DNA of 18,956 bases from Alphaproteobacteria bacterium (GCA_021774955.1 JAJFIN010000434.1:1-18956), one strand, 5' to 3'; positions 7,521 through 14,670 are shown, counted from the stretch's first letter. Translations and numbers: made by a program. Notes: generated by a model not told the origin, from the sequence alone.

Positions 7521-8222
7521 GTGCCCGACCGAGACAAAATGACCCCAGACAAACCTCATTTTCTTGGCCACCGCGAACGCCTGCGCGAGCGCTTCTTAAA
7601 AGGCGGCGCTGAGGCCATGCACGATTATGAGGTGTTGGAGCTGATCCTGTTTCGCGCCATCCCGCGCCGCGATGTCAAACCCATCGCTAAAGACTTGCTG
7701 ACGAAGTTCGGCACTTTCGGTGATGTGCTCTCCGCCCCGATTGAACGGCTGGCCGAAGTCTCCGGCGTCAGTGAAAAGGTCGCGCTGGAACTGAAGATCG
7801 TTCAAGCCGCCTCGCTGCAATTGGCGCAAGGAAAGGTCATCAATCGCCCCGCCGTTTCCTCCTGGTCGTCGCTGCTCGATTATTGCCAGGCCAGCATGGC
7901 GCACAATAAGAACGAGCAATTCCGTATCCTGTTTCTGGATCGCAAAAACATTCTGATTGCAGACGAAGTCCAGCAACAAGGCACCGTCGACCACACGCCG
8001 GTCTATCCGCGCGAGGTCGTCAAACGCGCGCTAGAACTCGGCGCCTCGGCGCTGATCTTGGTGCACAATCACCCCAGCGGTGACCCGACGCCCTCGCGCG
8101 CCGACATCACCATGACCCAACAAATCGCTGAGGCGGCAAAACCCTTAGGCATTTTACTGCACGACCATCTTGTGATCGGCAAAGGCGAGCACGCCAGCTT
8201 TAAGTCGCTTGGGCTTTTGTGA
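7521..8222 (+). CDS. radC: RadC family protein (JAB/MPN-type putative metalloprotease fold)
   Basis: 233 residues. The N-terminal half is a helix-hairpin-helix-like region (GHRERLRERFLKGG near 16-29, LAEVSGVSEKVALELKIV near 77-94). The C-terminal half is the MPN/JAB domain with HNHPSGDPTPSRAD (H182, H184, D195), the metal site of the family. The name comes from an old E. coli repair allele later assigned to recG; a DNA-repair role is not established. The start may be GTG 7521, 6 bases after map, or ATG 7539; neither has a clear ribosome site. It is the last gene of the sfsA-map-radC run. Confidence 0.95.
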   Translation: MPDRDKMTPDKPHFLGHRERLRERFLKGGAEAMHDYEVLELILFRAIPRRDVKPIAKDLLTKFGTFGDVLSAPIERLAEVSGVSEKVALELKIVQAASLQLAQGKVINRPAVSSWSSLLDYCQASMAHNKNEQFRILFLDRKNILIADEVQQQGTVDHTPVYPREVVKRALELGASALILVHNHPSGDPTPSRADITMTQQIAEAAKPLGILLHDHLVIGKGEHASFKSLGLL

Positions 8223-8296
8223 TGTGCTATGAACGACGGCTCATCCGGGGGGATGGGCCAAGAAGAACAACAAAAAAGAAATGGGGAAATTCAGTA

Positions 8297-10357
8297 ATGT
8301 CGCGTAATAGTTTTGTGCTCATTTGCCTAGGATTGATGGCCCAATCTACAACTAGTTTCGCCCAAGAATTTGATGAAGGCGTTGTTTATATTGCCGATCG
8401 TAAACGAGATCCTGATTCCTACGTGATAACTGGCACAAAAGCCATTCAGTCAATGAACGAGCTGGCGGGCAATACCGCTATTGTCACTGACGATGATATT
8501 GATTGGGTAAATCAAGAACATATCTCTGATCTGCTTAACCGACAGCCAGGCGTCAATATTCACCACAATAGCGGGCAAGAACACCTGACAGCGATCCGGT
8601 CGCCCGTCCTCACAGGCGGTGCAGGTGCCGGTTCATTTCTCTATCTCGAAGATGGTATCCCTCTTCGCTCTCCCGGTTTCGCAAACGTAAATGGTCTGTT
8701 CGAAGCTCACAGCGAACAGGCTGAACGCATCGAAATCACTCGCGGACCTGGATCTGCCCTATACGGATCAAACGCGGTTCACGGACTAATAAATTTCTTC
8801 ACCGCTGAGCCGGGTTATGAACAAGCCATCATCGACACCTGGTTTGGTGCGCATGAGCAGTCAGTTGCAAATATTGCCGTGAGCAATGACAACTTCAGCC
8901 TGAGCACAACCTTGAAGCACGATGACGGCTATCGCGCGGATTCTGGTTACGATCAGCAAAAACTAACCGGCCGCTATGATTGGAAAAAGGGCGACAACGC
9001 TGTCACGGCGGTTCTTTCCGGCCACAATCTCAACCAAGAAACGGCAGGCTTTATCCGTGGTTTCGAGGCCTATCGCGACACAACCATCGCCAAAACCAAT
9101 CCTAACCCAGAGGCTTTTCGCGATACCCGCGCCATTCGCGGATACGTCGCTTGGACACACGAGCTTGATCGCGGTTCGATTACAATCACACCCTTCTTCC
9201 GTGCCAATGAAATGGAATTCCTGATGCATTTCTTGCCGGGGCAAGCCTTGGAAGAAAACGGCCATTGGAGCACCGGCGTGCAAGCGCGTTGGGATGTTCC
9301 ACTGCAGGGGGGCCATCAAATCATCGTCGGCGTAGACACTGATTACACTGACGGGTACCTCAAAGAAAACCAAACCAACCCTACCGTTTTCAGCTTCGTG
9401 CAAGGACTTCACTATGATTATGAAGTCCAGTCGATCATTGCCGCACCCTATATCCATTCTGAGTGGCAAGTCTCAGACGCATTGCGTCTCACCGCTGGCT
9501 TGCGCCTCGATTACACCAATTATGATTACAAAAACAACGGCCCGACAAATACGGTCGGTCGCTTTCAACGGATAGCTGATCGCTCCGACGATTTCTTTTC
9601 GGTCATTCCGAAATTCGGTTTGAATTATCAAATTGACAACGACACAAACCTATACGCCTCGCTCGCGCGGGGTACCCGTGCTCCGCAAACAACGGATCTC
9701 TACCGTCTACAGATCAATCAGAATGTTGGTGATATTGATCCGGAAGAGTTAGATAGTCTTGAGATTGGCTTACGGGGAGATATCGACAGCAACATTGCCG
9801 ACATAAGCTACGACCTCGCCGCCTTCTACATGCAGAAGCGCAACTTCTTTTTCCGAGATGCCGATGGCTTCAATGTGTCGAATGGCAAGACCGAACATGT
9901 CGGGATTGAAGCCCTTCTCAAAGCTGACTTTGGCGATCTCTTCGACGCCGCCGCCAGCCTGACCTATGCCCAGCACACCTATGCCTTCGACAATGACGTC
10001 AGCGGCGCCTCCACCGAAGACATTCGCGACGGCGACGATGTCGACACCGCGCCGCGCTTCCTCGCCAACCTGCGCCTCGGCTTGAACCCGACCGAGCGCA
10101 CCCGCGCCGAACTCGAATGGGCCTATGTCAGTGAATATTATCTCGATGGCGCCAACACCACCGAATATGACGGCCACAATCTGTTTCACCTACGCGCCGC
10201 TTTCGACCTCAACGACAATGTCCAGCTCTATGGCCGCGTCAACAACCTGATGAACGCGCCCTACGCCAACCGCGCCGACTTTGCCTTTGGCTCCTACCGC
10301 TACTTCCCCGGCGAAGAACGCAATTTTGTCTTCGGGATCAAGGTGCGAACGTCTTAG
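8297..10357 (+). CDS. TonB-dependent outer-membrane receptor (no STN domain)
   Basis: 686 residues. Signal peptide MSRNSFVLICLGLMAQSTTS then FAQ (cleavage near 23); plug about 40-165 (YVITGTKAIQSMNELAG, SDLLNRQPGVNIHHNSGQ, FLYLEDGIPLRSPGF, ERIEITRGPGSALYGSNAVH); then a barrel of about 520 residues with the late segments LYASLARGTRAPQTTDLYR and VQLYGRVNNLMNAPYANRAD. The substrate is unknown; plug and barrel resemble iron-complex or cobalamin receptors only in general. ATG 8297 is chosen because GGGGA lies about 10 bases upstream and the signal peptide begins there; the frame is also open upstream to 8219. The last residues are IKVRTS, without the usual terminal aromatic. Codon use changes near 9890: mixed before, strongly C/G-ending after. 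No regulator gene adjoins it. Confidence 0.93.
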   Translation: MSRNSFVLICLGLMAQSTTSFAQEFDEGVVYIADRKRDPDSYVITGTKAIQSMNELAGNTAIVTDDDIDWVNQEHISDLLNRQPGVNIHHNSGQEHLTAIRSPVLTGGAGAGSFLYLEDGIPLRSPGFANVNGLFEAHSEQAERIEITRGPGSALYGSNAVHGLINFFTAEPGYEQAIIDTWFGAHEQSVANIAVSNDNFSLSTTLKHDDGYRADSGYDQQKLTGRYDWKKGDNAVTAVLSGHNLNQETAGFIRGFEAYRDTTIAKTNPNPEAFRDTRAIRGYVAWTHELDRGSITITPFFRANEMEFLMHFLPGQALEENGHWSTGVQARWDVPLQGGHQIIVGVDTDYTDGYLKENQTNPTVFSFVQGLHYDYEVQSIIAAPYIHSEWQVSDALRLTAGLRLDYTNYDYKNNGPTNTVGRFQRIADRSDDFFSVIPKFGLNYQIDNDTNLYASLARGTRAPQTTDLYRLQINQNVGDIDPEELDSLEIGLRGDIDSNIADISYDLAAFYMQKRNFFFRDADGFNVSNGKTEHVGIEALLKADFGDLFDAAASLTYAQHTYAFDNDVSGASTEDIRDGDDVDTAPRFLANLRLGLNPTERTRAELEWAYVSEYYLDGANTTEYDGHNLFHLRAAFDLNDNVQLYGRVNNLMNAPYANRADFAFGSYRYFPGEERNFVFGIKVRTS

Positions 10358-10366
10358 CGCTTCGCC

Positions 10367-10407
10367 CATCCTTCGAGACAGGCCTCCCGGCCTTCCTCAG
10401 GATGACG
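10367..10407. repeat. REP-like half-element (CCTTCGAGAC...CTCAGGATGACG)
   Basis: Constant left flank CATCCTTCGAGAC, stem AGGCC-TCCC-GGCCT, constant right flank CTCAGGATGACG. It begins 9 bases after the receptor stop, where a terminator would be expected, and may stabilise or end the transcript. Confidence 0.7.
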
Positions 10408-10446
10408 CCTCACATATGGCAGTGAGAAAACGACCGCGACCGCGGT

Positions 10447-10540
10447 TCGGCGCTACTGCGCCGCCCCAAAATGAACGTGATCTGGGGAGCCGCGCGCGTA
10501 TGCGCGCTGGCGTGAGCGGAAAAACAACTCGAACCATGGG
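10447..10540. repeat. Degenerate palindromic repeat region
   Basis: A perfect hairpin CGGCGC-TACT-GCGCCG (near 10448-10463) is followed by an alternating GC palindrome (GCGCGCGTATGCGCGC, near 10493-10508) and a CTCGAACCATGGG end (10528-10540) shared with the second repeat subtype. It lies directly downstream of the GIY-YIG gene, 8 bases past its stop. Exact limits are uncertain. Confidence 0.5.
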
Positions 10541-10548
10541 CCACACAC

Positions 10549-10833
10549 TCAGGCGGAACCCCTTTTCGACAAAGCACGAAGCAAGTTAAAGTCTCCATCT
10601 ATCAGCGCTTCCTTTTTCTTTCGCGACCAACCTTTGATTTTTCGCTCTGCCGCGTTGGCATCGACAGCGTTGGGAAACTCCTCCGCGTAGACAAGCTTAA
10701 CCGGGCGACGTTTTGATGTGTATCCAGGAACGTCACCATGATTGTGTTCAAGCACACGCGTCTCGACGCTTCGATCCGTAAGCCCTGTATAATAGCTATC
10801 GTCTGCGCATTTCAGAATGTAGATCCATGTCAT
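10549..10833 (-). CDS. Small GIY-YIG nuclease family protein
   Basis: 94 residues, essentially one GIY-YIG domain. It has WIYILKCADDSYYTGLTD (the GIY and YIG equivalents at about 4-6 and 14-17), R26 (VETRVLEHN), H30, E51/E52 in KLVYAEEF and the ERKIKGWSRKKKEALI tail common to the YhbQ/UPF0213-like group. These residues fit an active phosphodiesterase of the family, but the substrate of such orphan proteins is unknown. ATG 10833 is the only sensible start; no strong ribosome site. It has no operon partner and is enclosed by palindromic repeats on both sides (10367-10540 and 10866-11415), which may or may not be functional. It could equally be a cargo-like gene in a repeat-prone spot. Confidence 0.9.
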   Translation of the reverse strand: MTWIYILKCADDSYYTGLTDRSVETRVLEHNHGDVPGYTSKRRPVKLVYAEEFPNAVDANAAERKIKGWSRKKKEALIDGDFNLLRALSKRGSA

Positions 10834-10865
10834 TGCTCATGACTTTCACAACTTCGGCGGATTGA

Positions 10866-10960
10866 CCCTTCGAGACGCAGGCTTCGCCTGCTCCTCAGGG
10901 TAACGGGCTTTTATATGCTGCGTCATCCTGAGGAAGGCCGTCAGGCCTGTCTCGAAGGAT
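10866..10960. repeat. Paired head-to-head REP-like element
   Basis: First half: CCCTTCGAGAC, stem GCAGGC-TTC-GCCTGC, CTCAGGGTAACG. After a short AT-rich spacer the inverted second half follows: CGTCATCCTGAGG, stem AGGCC-GTCA-GGCCT, GTCTCGAAGGATG. It has the two-hairpin core of the 153-bp elements but no GGAGAC terminal repeats. Confidence 0.75.
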
Positions 10961-10976
10961 GACATCCAAATAAATA

Positions 10977-11020
10977 CGTCATGGTGAGGGCGCCCGTTAG
11001 GGCGTGTCTCGAACCATGGG
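10977..11020. repeat. REP-like half-element, CCATGG subtype
   Basis: CGTCATGGTGAGGG, then stem CGCCC-GTTA-GGGCG, then GTCTCGAACCATGGG. Same layout as the other half-elements, but the two ends read CATGGTGAGG and GAACCATGG instead of CATCCTGAGG and GAAGGATGG: both ends changed together. Confidence 0.7.
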
Positions 11021-11048
11021 CGGAACACGCCTAAGACCTGCTGCATGG

Positions 11049-11071
11049 ATTCCGCTGTCAAGCAGCGGAAT
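11049..11071. repeat. Short palindrome (ATTCCGCTG...CAGCGGAAT)
   Basis: ATTCCGCTG (11049-11057) and CAGCGGAAT (11063-11071) form a perfect 9-bp stem with loop TCAAG. It resembles the widespread GGATTCCCGC...GCGGGAATGAC type of dispersed palindrome and differs from the TTCGAGAC family. Confidence 0.6.
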
Positions 11072-11102
11072 GACAATGGGAGACAGATTGATACTCCGTG
11101 TA

Positions 11103-11153
11103 CGCTTCCCTTCTCAACCATGGTAGCCCTTCGGGTGGTTGAGAAGGGAAGCG
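11103..11153. repeat. 18-bp perfect inverted repeat
   Basis: CGCTTCCCTTCTCAACCA (11103-11120) and TGGTTGAGAAGGGAAGCG (11136-11153) pair without mismatch around a 15-base loop that contains its own CCC-TTC-GGG hairpin. It is the longest uninterrupted stem I see in the window. No T-run follows on either strand. Confidence 0.8.
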
Positions 11154-11243
11154 GAGATTCAGAAAGTGTGACCAATTCCAGCGTATTTGGCCTCATCCGC
11201 CGGAATCAAGCTTGCGCCCGCGAAGACGAGTATCCGGGATTGA

Positions 11244-11343
11244 CCCTTCGAGACGCTGGCTTGCGCCTGCTCCTCAGGATGACGTTTCGTATAAATTCAG
11301 CGTCATGGTGAGGGCAGGCGAAGCCTGTGTCTCGAACCATGGG
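11244..11343. repeat. Hybrid paired REP-like element
   Basis: The first half is the CCTTCGAGAC...CTCAGGATGACG subtype (11244-11284). The second half is the CGTCATGGTGAGGG...GTCTCGAACCATGGG subtype (about 11300-11343) with stem CAGGC-GAA-GCCTG. Two subtypes therefore occur head to head in one unit. Confidence 0.75.
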
Positions 11344-11373
11344 CGACAAAGTCAGGCACTTGAATGTGTTGCC

Positions 11374-11415
11374 CATCCTTCGAGACGTGATCTAGCGATC
11401 ACCCTCAGGATGACG
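11374..11415. repeat. REP-like half-element downstream of icd
   Basis: CATCCTTCGAGAC, stem GTGATC-TAGC-GATCAC, CTCAGGATGACG. It lies 44 bases beyond the icd stop, where it may serve as a 3' hairpin for that transcript. The whole 10834-11458 interval is repeats; I see no gene in it. Confidence 0.7.
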
Positions 11416-11458
11416 GAGGAGTGAGGTGCGTTAGTGAGTTAGAAGGTGGCGAAATTTG

Positions 11459-12676
11459 TTACCCACCCATCGCTTTTTGCAAATTCCCGTCGACCTTATC
11501 GAGGAAGCCGGTGGTCGAGAGCCACTTTTGCTCGGCGCCAATCAACAGAGCCAAGTCCTTGGTCATTGATCCAGACTCAACGGTATCGACAACAACTTTT
11601 TCGAGCGTCGTCGAAAAATCAGCCAAGGCTTGATTGTCATCCAGTTTGGCTCGGTGAGTGAGCCCGCGTGTCCAGGCATAGATCGATGCGATGGAATTGG
11701 TTGAGGTTTCTTCGCCGCGCTGATGGGCGCGGTAATGACGTGTCACTGTTCCGTGGGCGGCTTCAGCCTCAAGGGTCTTGCCATCGGGTGTCATTAGGAC
11801 GGAAGACATAAGCCCGAGCGAACCAAAGCCTTGCGCAACGGTATCTGACTGGACATCGCCATCGTAGTTTTTGCAGGCCCAAACAAAGCCGCCCGCCCAT
11901 TTCATGGCGCAAGCCACCATGTCATCAATCAACCGATGTTCGTAAGTGATACCTGCGGCATCGAATTGGTCTTTGTATTCAGCTTCGAACACTTCCATGA
12001 ACAGATCTTTGAAGCGGCCGTCATAGGCTTTAAGGATGGTGTTCTTGGTCGACAGATAGACCGGCCATTTCCGCTGCAAGCCATAGGCCATTGAAGCGCG
12101 GGCGAAATCGCGAATGGAATCGTCCAAATTATACATGCCCATGGCGACACCGCTTGATGGGAAATCATAAATCTCTTCTTCGATGGTTTTGGAACCATCT
12201 TCGGCCTCCCATTTCATCATCAGCTTGCCTTTGCCGGGGACAACAAAGTCAGTGGCCCGATATTGATCGCCGAAGGCGTGACGACCAATCACGATGGGTT
12301 CGGTCCAGCCGGGCACAAGACGCGGTACATTTTTGCAAATGATCGGTTCACGGAAGACAACACCACCCAGAATGTTTCGGATCGTGCCGTTAGGAGAGCG
12401 CCACATTTTTTTGAGTTTGAATTCTTCAACGCGGTCTTCATCCGGCGTGATGGTCGCGCACTTTACCCCAACGCCATGTTTCTTGATGGCGTTGGCGGCA
12501 TCGATGGTGATTTGATCATCGGTGTCATCGCGGGCGGTCACGCTGAGGTCATAATATTCAAGATCGATATCCAAATAGGGATGGATCAGTTTGTCTTTGA
12601 TGATCTGCCAAATGATCCGCGTCATTTCATCGCCGTCGAGTTCAACGACTGGATTGGCTACCTTGATCTTGCTCAT
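11459..12676 (-). CDS. icd: NADP-dependent isocitrate dehydrogenase, eukaryote-like subfamily
   Basis: Oxidative decarboxylation of isocitrate to 2-oxoglutarate in the TCA cycle, with NADPH as product. At 405 residues it matches the homodimeric type II IDH found in alphaproteobacteria and mitochondria, not the E. coli type. Diagnostic segments: NPVVELDGDEMTRIIWQIIK near 8-27, ATITPDEDRVEEFKLKKMWRSPNGTIRN near 74-101, PIVIGRHAFGDQYRATDF near 126-143, and LEAEAAHGTVTRHYR near 304-318. ATG 12676 has GAGG about 6 bases upstream. It is divergent from trmJ. A 7-bp inverted repeat lies in its leader. Confidence 0.97.
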   Translation of the reverse strand: MSKIKVANPVVELDGDEMTRIIWQIIKDKLIHPYLDIDLEYYDLSVTARDDTDDQITIDAANAIKKHGVGVKCATITPDEDRVEEFKLKKMWRSPNGTIRNILGGVVFREPIICKNVPRLVPGWTEPIVIGRHAFGDQYRATDFVVPGKGKLMMKWEAEDGSKTIEEEIYDFPSSGVAMGMYNLDDSIRDFARASMAYGLQRKWPVYLSTKNTILKAYDGRFKDLFMEVFEAEYKDQFDAAGITYEHRLIDDMVACAMKWAGGFVWACKNYDGDVQSDTVAQGFGSLGLMSSVLMTPDGKTLEAEAAHGTVTRHYRAHQRGEETSTNSIASIYAWTRGLTHRAKLDDNQALADFSTTLEKVVVDTVESGSMTKDLALLIGAEQKWLSTTGFLDKVDGNLQKAMGG

Positions 12677-12694
12677 TATTATCCTCGTATTGGA

Positions 12695-12714
12695 AGGTTC
12701 AAGAATCTGAACCT
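12695..12714. promoter_or_regulatory. Inverted repeat in the icd leader
   Basis: AGGTTCA (12695-12701), 6 bases, TGAACCT (12708-12714): a symmetric site 18-38 bases upstream of the icd start codon. It could be an operator or a small leader hairpin. The remaining divergent region (12715-12875) shows no convincing -35/-10 pair for either gene. Confidence 0.35.
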
Positions 12715-12875
12715 GTTAGATGGGTGCTGCACTCAAGTGTCGCTCGGAGGCGTTTTTTTGAGGCAGATAGGAGATTAAGGGTGTGCTGGTCTCGGCACAT
12801 TTGGCGTGGTAATAGCACCGACTTTGCCGCTGTAAAAGGGGCAACGTTGCTAATCTGGTGGAAAACTATTCAACA

Positions 12876-13664
12876 ATGGCTGGAACCGACCATACCGCAG
12901 AGGCACCGCACGCAATGTTTGAGCATGCACCGACAGTGGTCCTGGCTCATCCACAATTGGGTGAGAATATCGGCATGGTGGCCCGGGCCATGCTCAATTT
13001 CGGATTGACCGATTTGCGCTTGGCAATCCCGCGCGATGGCTGGCCCAATGAAAAGGCGGTTTCAGCCTCGGCGGGCGCAGTTGACGTTATTGAGAAGGCT
13101 AAGGTTTTTGACAGCGTTGAGGGATCTCTTCGTGATCTTGATCTGGTCTTTGCCACCTCCGCTCGCCCGCGAGATTTGTTAAAGCCGGTTCTGGGTCCTG
13201 ATGAAGCAGCGGCGCAGATGCATGCTGCCACCCGGCAAGGACGGAAAATAGGCGTGCTTTTTGGCGGGGAAAAAGCCGGGCTTCACAATGACCACGTGGC
13301 TCTCGCTGATGCGGTTATCCATTATCCAGTTAATCCCGCCTTTGCCTCGCTTAACCTTGCCCAAGCGGTTCTGGTGCTCGCCTATGAATGGTTCAAGGCG
13401 GGAGAATTGTTGCCGGTACCGAATGCAGATGAGGCGCCGAAAAAGATGGCCACCAAGGCCGAGCTTTTAGGGTTTTTTGAGCATTTAGAAGATGAACTAG
13501 ATCAAGCAGGCTTTCTATTACCGGTGGAAAAACGGCCGAACATGGTCAGAAATCTCCGCACCATGTTCACGCGTATTGGCCTTTACGACCAAGAAGTGCG
13601 GACGCTGCGGGGCATTGTCAAAGCTCTCGCTCTCTTCAGTCGCGGGCGGCGTCCAGAAGAGTGA
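12876..13664 (+). CDS. trmJ: TrmJ-type SPOUT RNA 2'-O-methyltransferase
   Basis: Probably S-adenosylmethionine-dependent 2'-O-methylation of nucleotide 32 in tRNAs. The SpoU/TrmH fold is visible in order: VVLAHPQLGENIGMVARAM (motif 1), IGVLFGGEKAGLHNDH (motif 2) and YPVNPAFASLNLAQAVLVLA (motif 3, with the AdoMet knot). A C-terminal extension follows (LLGFFEHLEDELDQAGFL, RPNMVRNLRTMFTRIGL), as usual for TrmJ/LasT-like proteins. I chose ATG 12876 (262 residues); GTG 12858 would add six residues (VENYST) and lies just before the GGTGGA stretch. TrmJ is the closest call, but other rRNA-directed members of the family cannot be excluded. It is divergent from icd. A 6-bp GGAA-loop hairpin (13671-13686) follows the stop. 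Confidence 0.88.
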   Translation: MAGTDHTAEAPHAMFEHAPTVVLAHPQLGENIGMVARAMLNFGLTDLRLAIPRDGWPNEKAVSASAGAVDVIEKAKVFDSVEGSLRDLDLVFATSARPRDLLKPVLGPDEAAAQMHAATRQGRKIGVLFGGEKAGLHNDHVALADAVIHYPVNPAFASLNLAQAVLVLAYEWFKAGELLPVPNADEAPKKMATKAELLGFFEHLEDELDQAGFLLPVEKRPNMVRNLRTMFTRIGLYDQEVRTLRGIVKALALFSRGRRPEE

Positions 13665-13898
13665 AGGTGGTGGCTGGGAACAGCCATTACACACTCTTAG
13701 ACTTCGCCCGGCTTGATCGGGCGTCCAATGGCGGTGCCGTTTGGTATCTCGTGATAGGGTTTGGCACCGTATTGCCACTTCCTGGAGCACAACGTCGTCA
13801 CGGCACAGTTGGACGGCCATTGGACCTCAGATAAATGCTGCGCATTTTCTGAGGAGGTAAAGTTAAAATTATAATCGATAGCCGCCGGCCTAAAGAAT
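13665..13898. other. Intergenic region with a hairpin and a possible coding remnant
   Basis: TGGCTG-GGAA-CAGCCA (13671-13686) is a tight hairpin just after trmJ. On the minus strand a stop at 13697-13699 closes a frame whose last 20 or so codons look like real coding sequence (YHEIPNGTAIGRPIKPGEV, mostly C/G third positions), but there is no credible start: only GTG at 13801, without a ribosome site. GAGGAGG at 13851-13857 on the plus strand has no start codon after it. I assign no gene. Confidence 0.4.
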
Positions 13899-13926
13899 TT
13901 GACTTGCGCCAGTCGGTGCGTATAGT
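13899..13926 (+). promoter_or_regulatory. Sigma70-type promoter of rpsD
   Basis: TTGACT (13899-13904), a 16-base spacer and TATAGT (13921-13926): a near-consensus housekeeping promoter. Transcription should start near 13933, leaving a leader of about 120 bases before the rpsD start codon. Confidence 0.75.
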
Positions 13927-13936
13927 GCGCGCGCTG

Positions 13937-13957
13937 AAGCGGCTCTTTGGGCCGCTT
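13937..13957 (+). promoter_or_regulatory. Leader hairpin with T-rich tail (possible attenuator) before rpsD
   Basis: AAGCGGC (13937-13943), loop TCTTTGG, GCCGCTT (13951-13957), then TTGGTTTT. It begins only a few bases after the expected transcription start and looks like a terminator in form. S4 often controls its own synthesis in bacteria, so a regulatory leader is possible, but no S4 site was recognised. Confidence 0.45.
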
Positions 13958-14052
13958 TTGGTTTTAAAATCATACTGCCTCGCCGCGGTTTTCTGGGATT
14001 TTCCGAGAGAGCTGCGGAGTGAGAAGCGGTTCAAACAAGATAGGATGTGGAC

Positions 14053-14670
14053 ATGTCAAAGCGACAATCCGCTAAGTACAAAATTGATCGCCGTTTGGGC
14101 GAAAATATTTGGGGCCGTCCTAAGAGCCCAGTTAATCGACGGGACTACGGGCCCGGCCAACACGGCCAACGCCGTAAACAAAAACTCTCCGATTTTGGTA
14201 TTCAGCTTCGCGCCAAGCAAAAGCTTAAAGGCTATTACGGTAATATTACCGAGAAGCAATTCCGCCGCACCTTCGCCGAAGCCGTGCGCCGCAAAGGAAA
14301 TACCCCGGAAAATCTCATTGGACTTTTAGAACAACGCCTCGATGCGGTTGTCTATCGTGCCAAGTTTGTGCCGACGGTTTTTGCCTCACGGCAATTTGTC
14401 AATCATGGCCATGTCATGGTTAATGGTGTGCGCACAAATATTCCGTCTTACCAGGTCAAAGAAGGCGATGTGATTGAAGTGCGCGAGAAATCAAAGCAGA
14501 TTGCTCTTGTGCTTGAAGCGGTGCAAAGCCCGGAACGCGATGTGCCTGAATATATCGATGCCGATCACAGCAAGATGACGGCGAAGTTCGTCCGTGTACC
14601 GCAACTCTCCGACGTGCCGTTCCCTGTTCACATGGAACCGAACCTGGTTGTCGAGTTTTATTCGACCTAA
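14053..14670 (+). CDS. rpsD: 30S ribosomal protein S4
   Basis: Primary 16S rRNA-binding protein that starts assembly of the 30S body and contributes to decoding accuracy. 205 residues, the standard length. It has the N-terminal S4 part (MSKRQSAKYKIDRRLGENIW, RRDYGPGQHGQRRKQKLSDF) and the RNA-binding S4 domain (about 94-160: LEQRLDAVVYRAKFVPTVFA, ASRQFVNHGHVMVNGVRTNI, KEGDVIEVREKS). The C-terminus is VEFYST. ATG 14053 has AGGAT at 14041-14045; a GTG two codons earlier is less likely. It stands alone between its own promoter (13899-13926) and terminator (14691-14718), outside the alpha operon, as is usual in this class. Confidence 0.98.
   Translation: MSKRQSAKYKIDRRLGENIWGRPKSPVNRRDYGPGQHGQRRKQKLSDFGIQLRAKQKLKGYYGNITEKQFRRTFAEAVRRKGNTPENLIGLLEQRLDAVVYRAKFVPTVFASRQFVNHGHVMVNGVRTNIPSYQVKEGDVIEVREKSKQIALVLEAVQSPERDVPEYIDADHSKMTAKFVRVPQLSDVPFPVHMEPNLVVEFYST

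Noticed and set aside
8963..9469. 168-codon minus-strand frame, and 9770-10189 minus
   Set aside because: Both are antisense to the TonB receptor; the second is low-complexity (GGG/VEE-rich), as expected opposite GC-rich codons.
10367..11415. CRISPR array
   Set aside because: The repeats are irregularly spaced, inverted relative to each other and have variable stems; there are no uniform spacers or cas genes.
10846..11424. Several short frames on both strands between the GIY-YIG gene and icd
   Set aside because: They are built from palindromic repeats; their peptides recur at other repeat copies and carry no domain.
12263..12778. 171-codon plus-strand frame
   Set aside because: Antisense to icd and extends only into its leader; no supporting start or domain.
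13904..14329. 141-codon plus-strand frame across the rpsD start
   Set aside because: Out of frame with rpsD, which has the right length, promoter, ribosome site and terminator.
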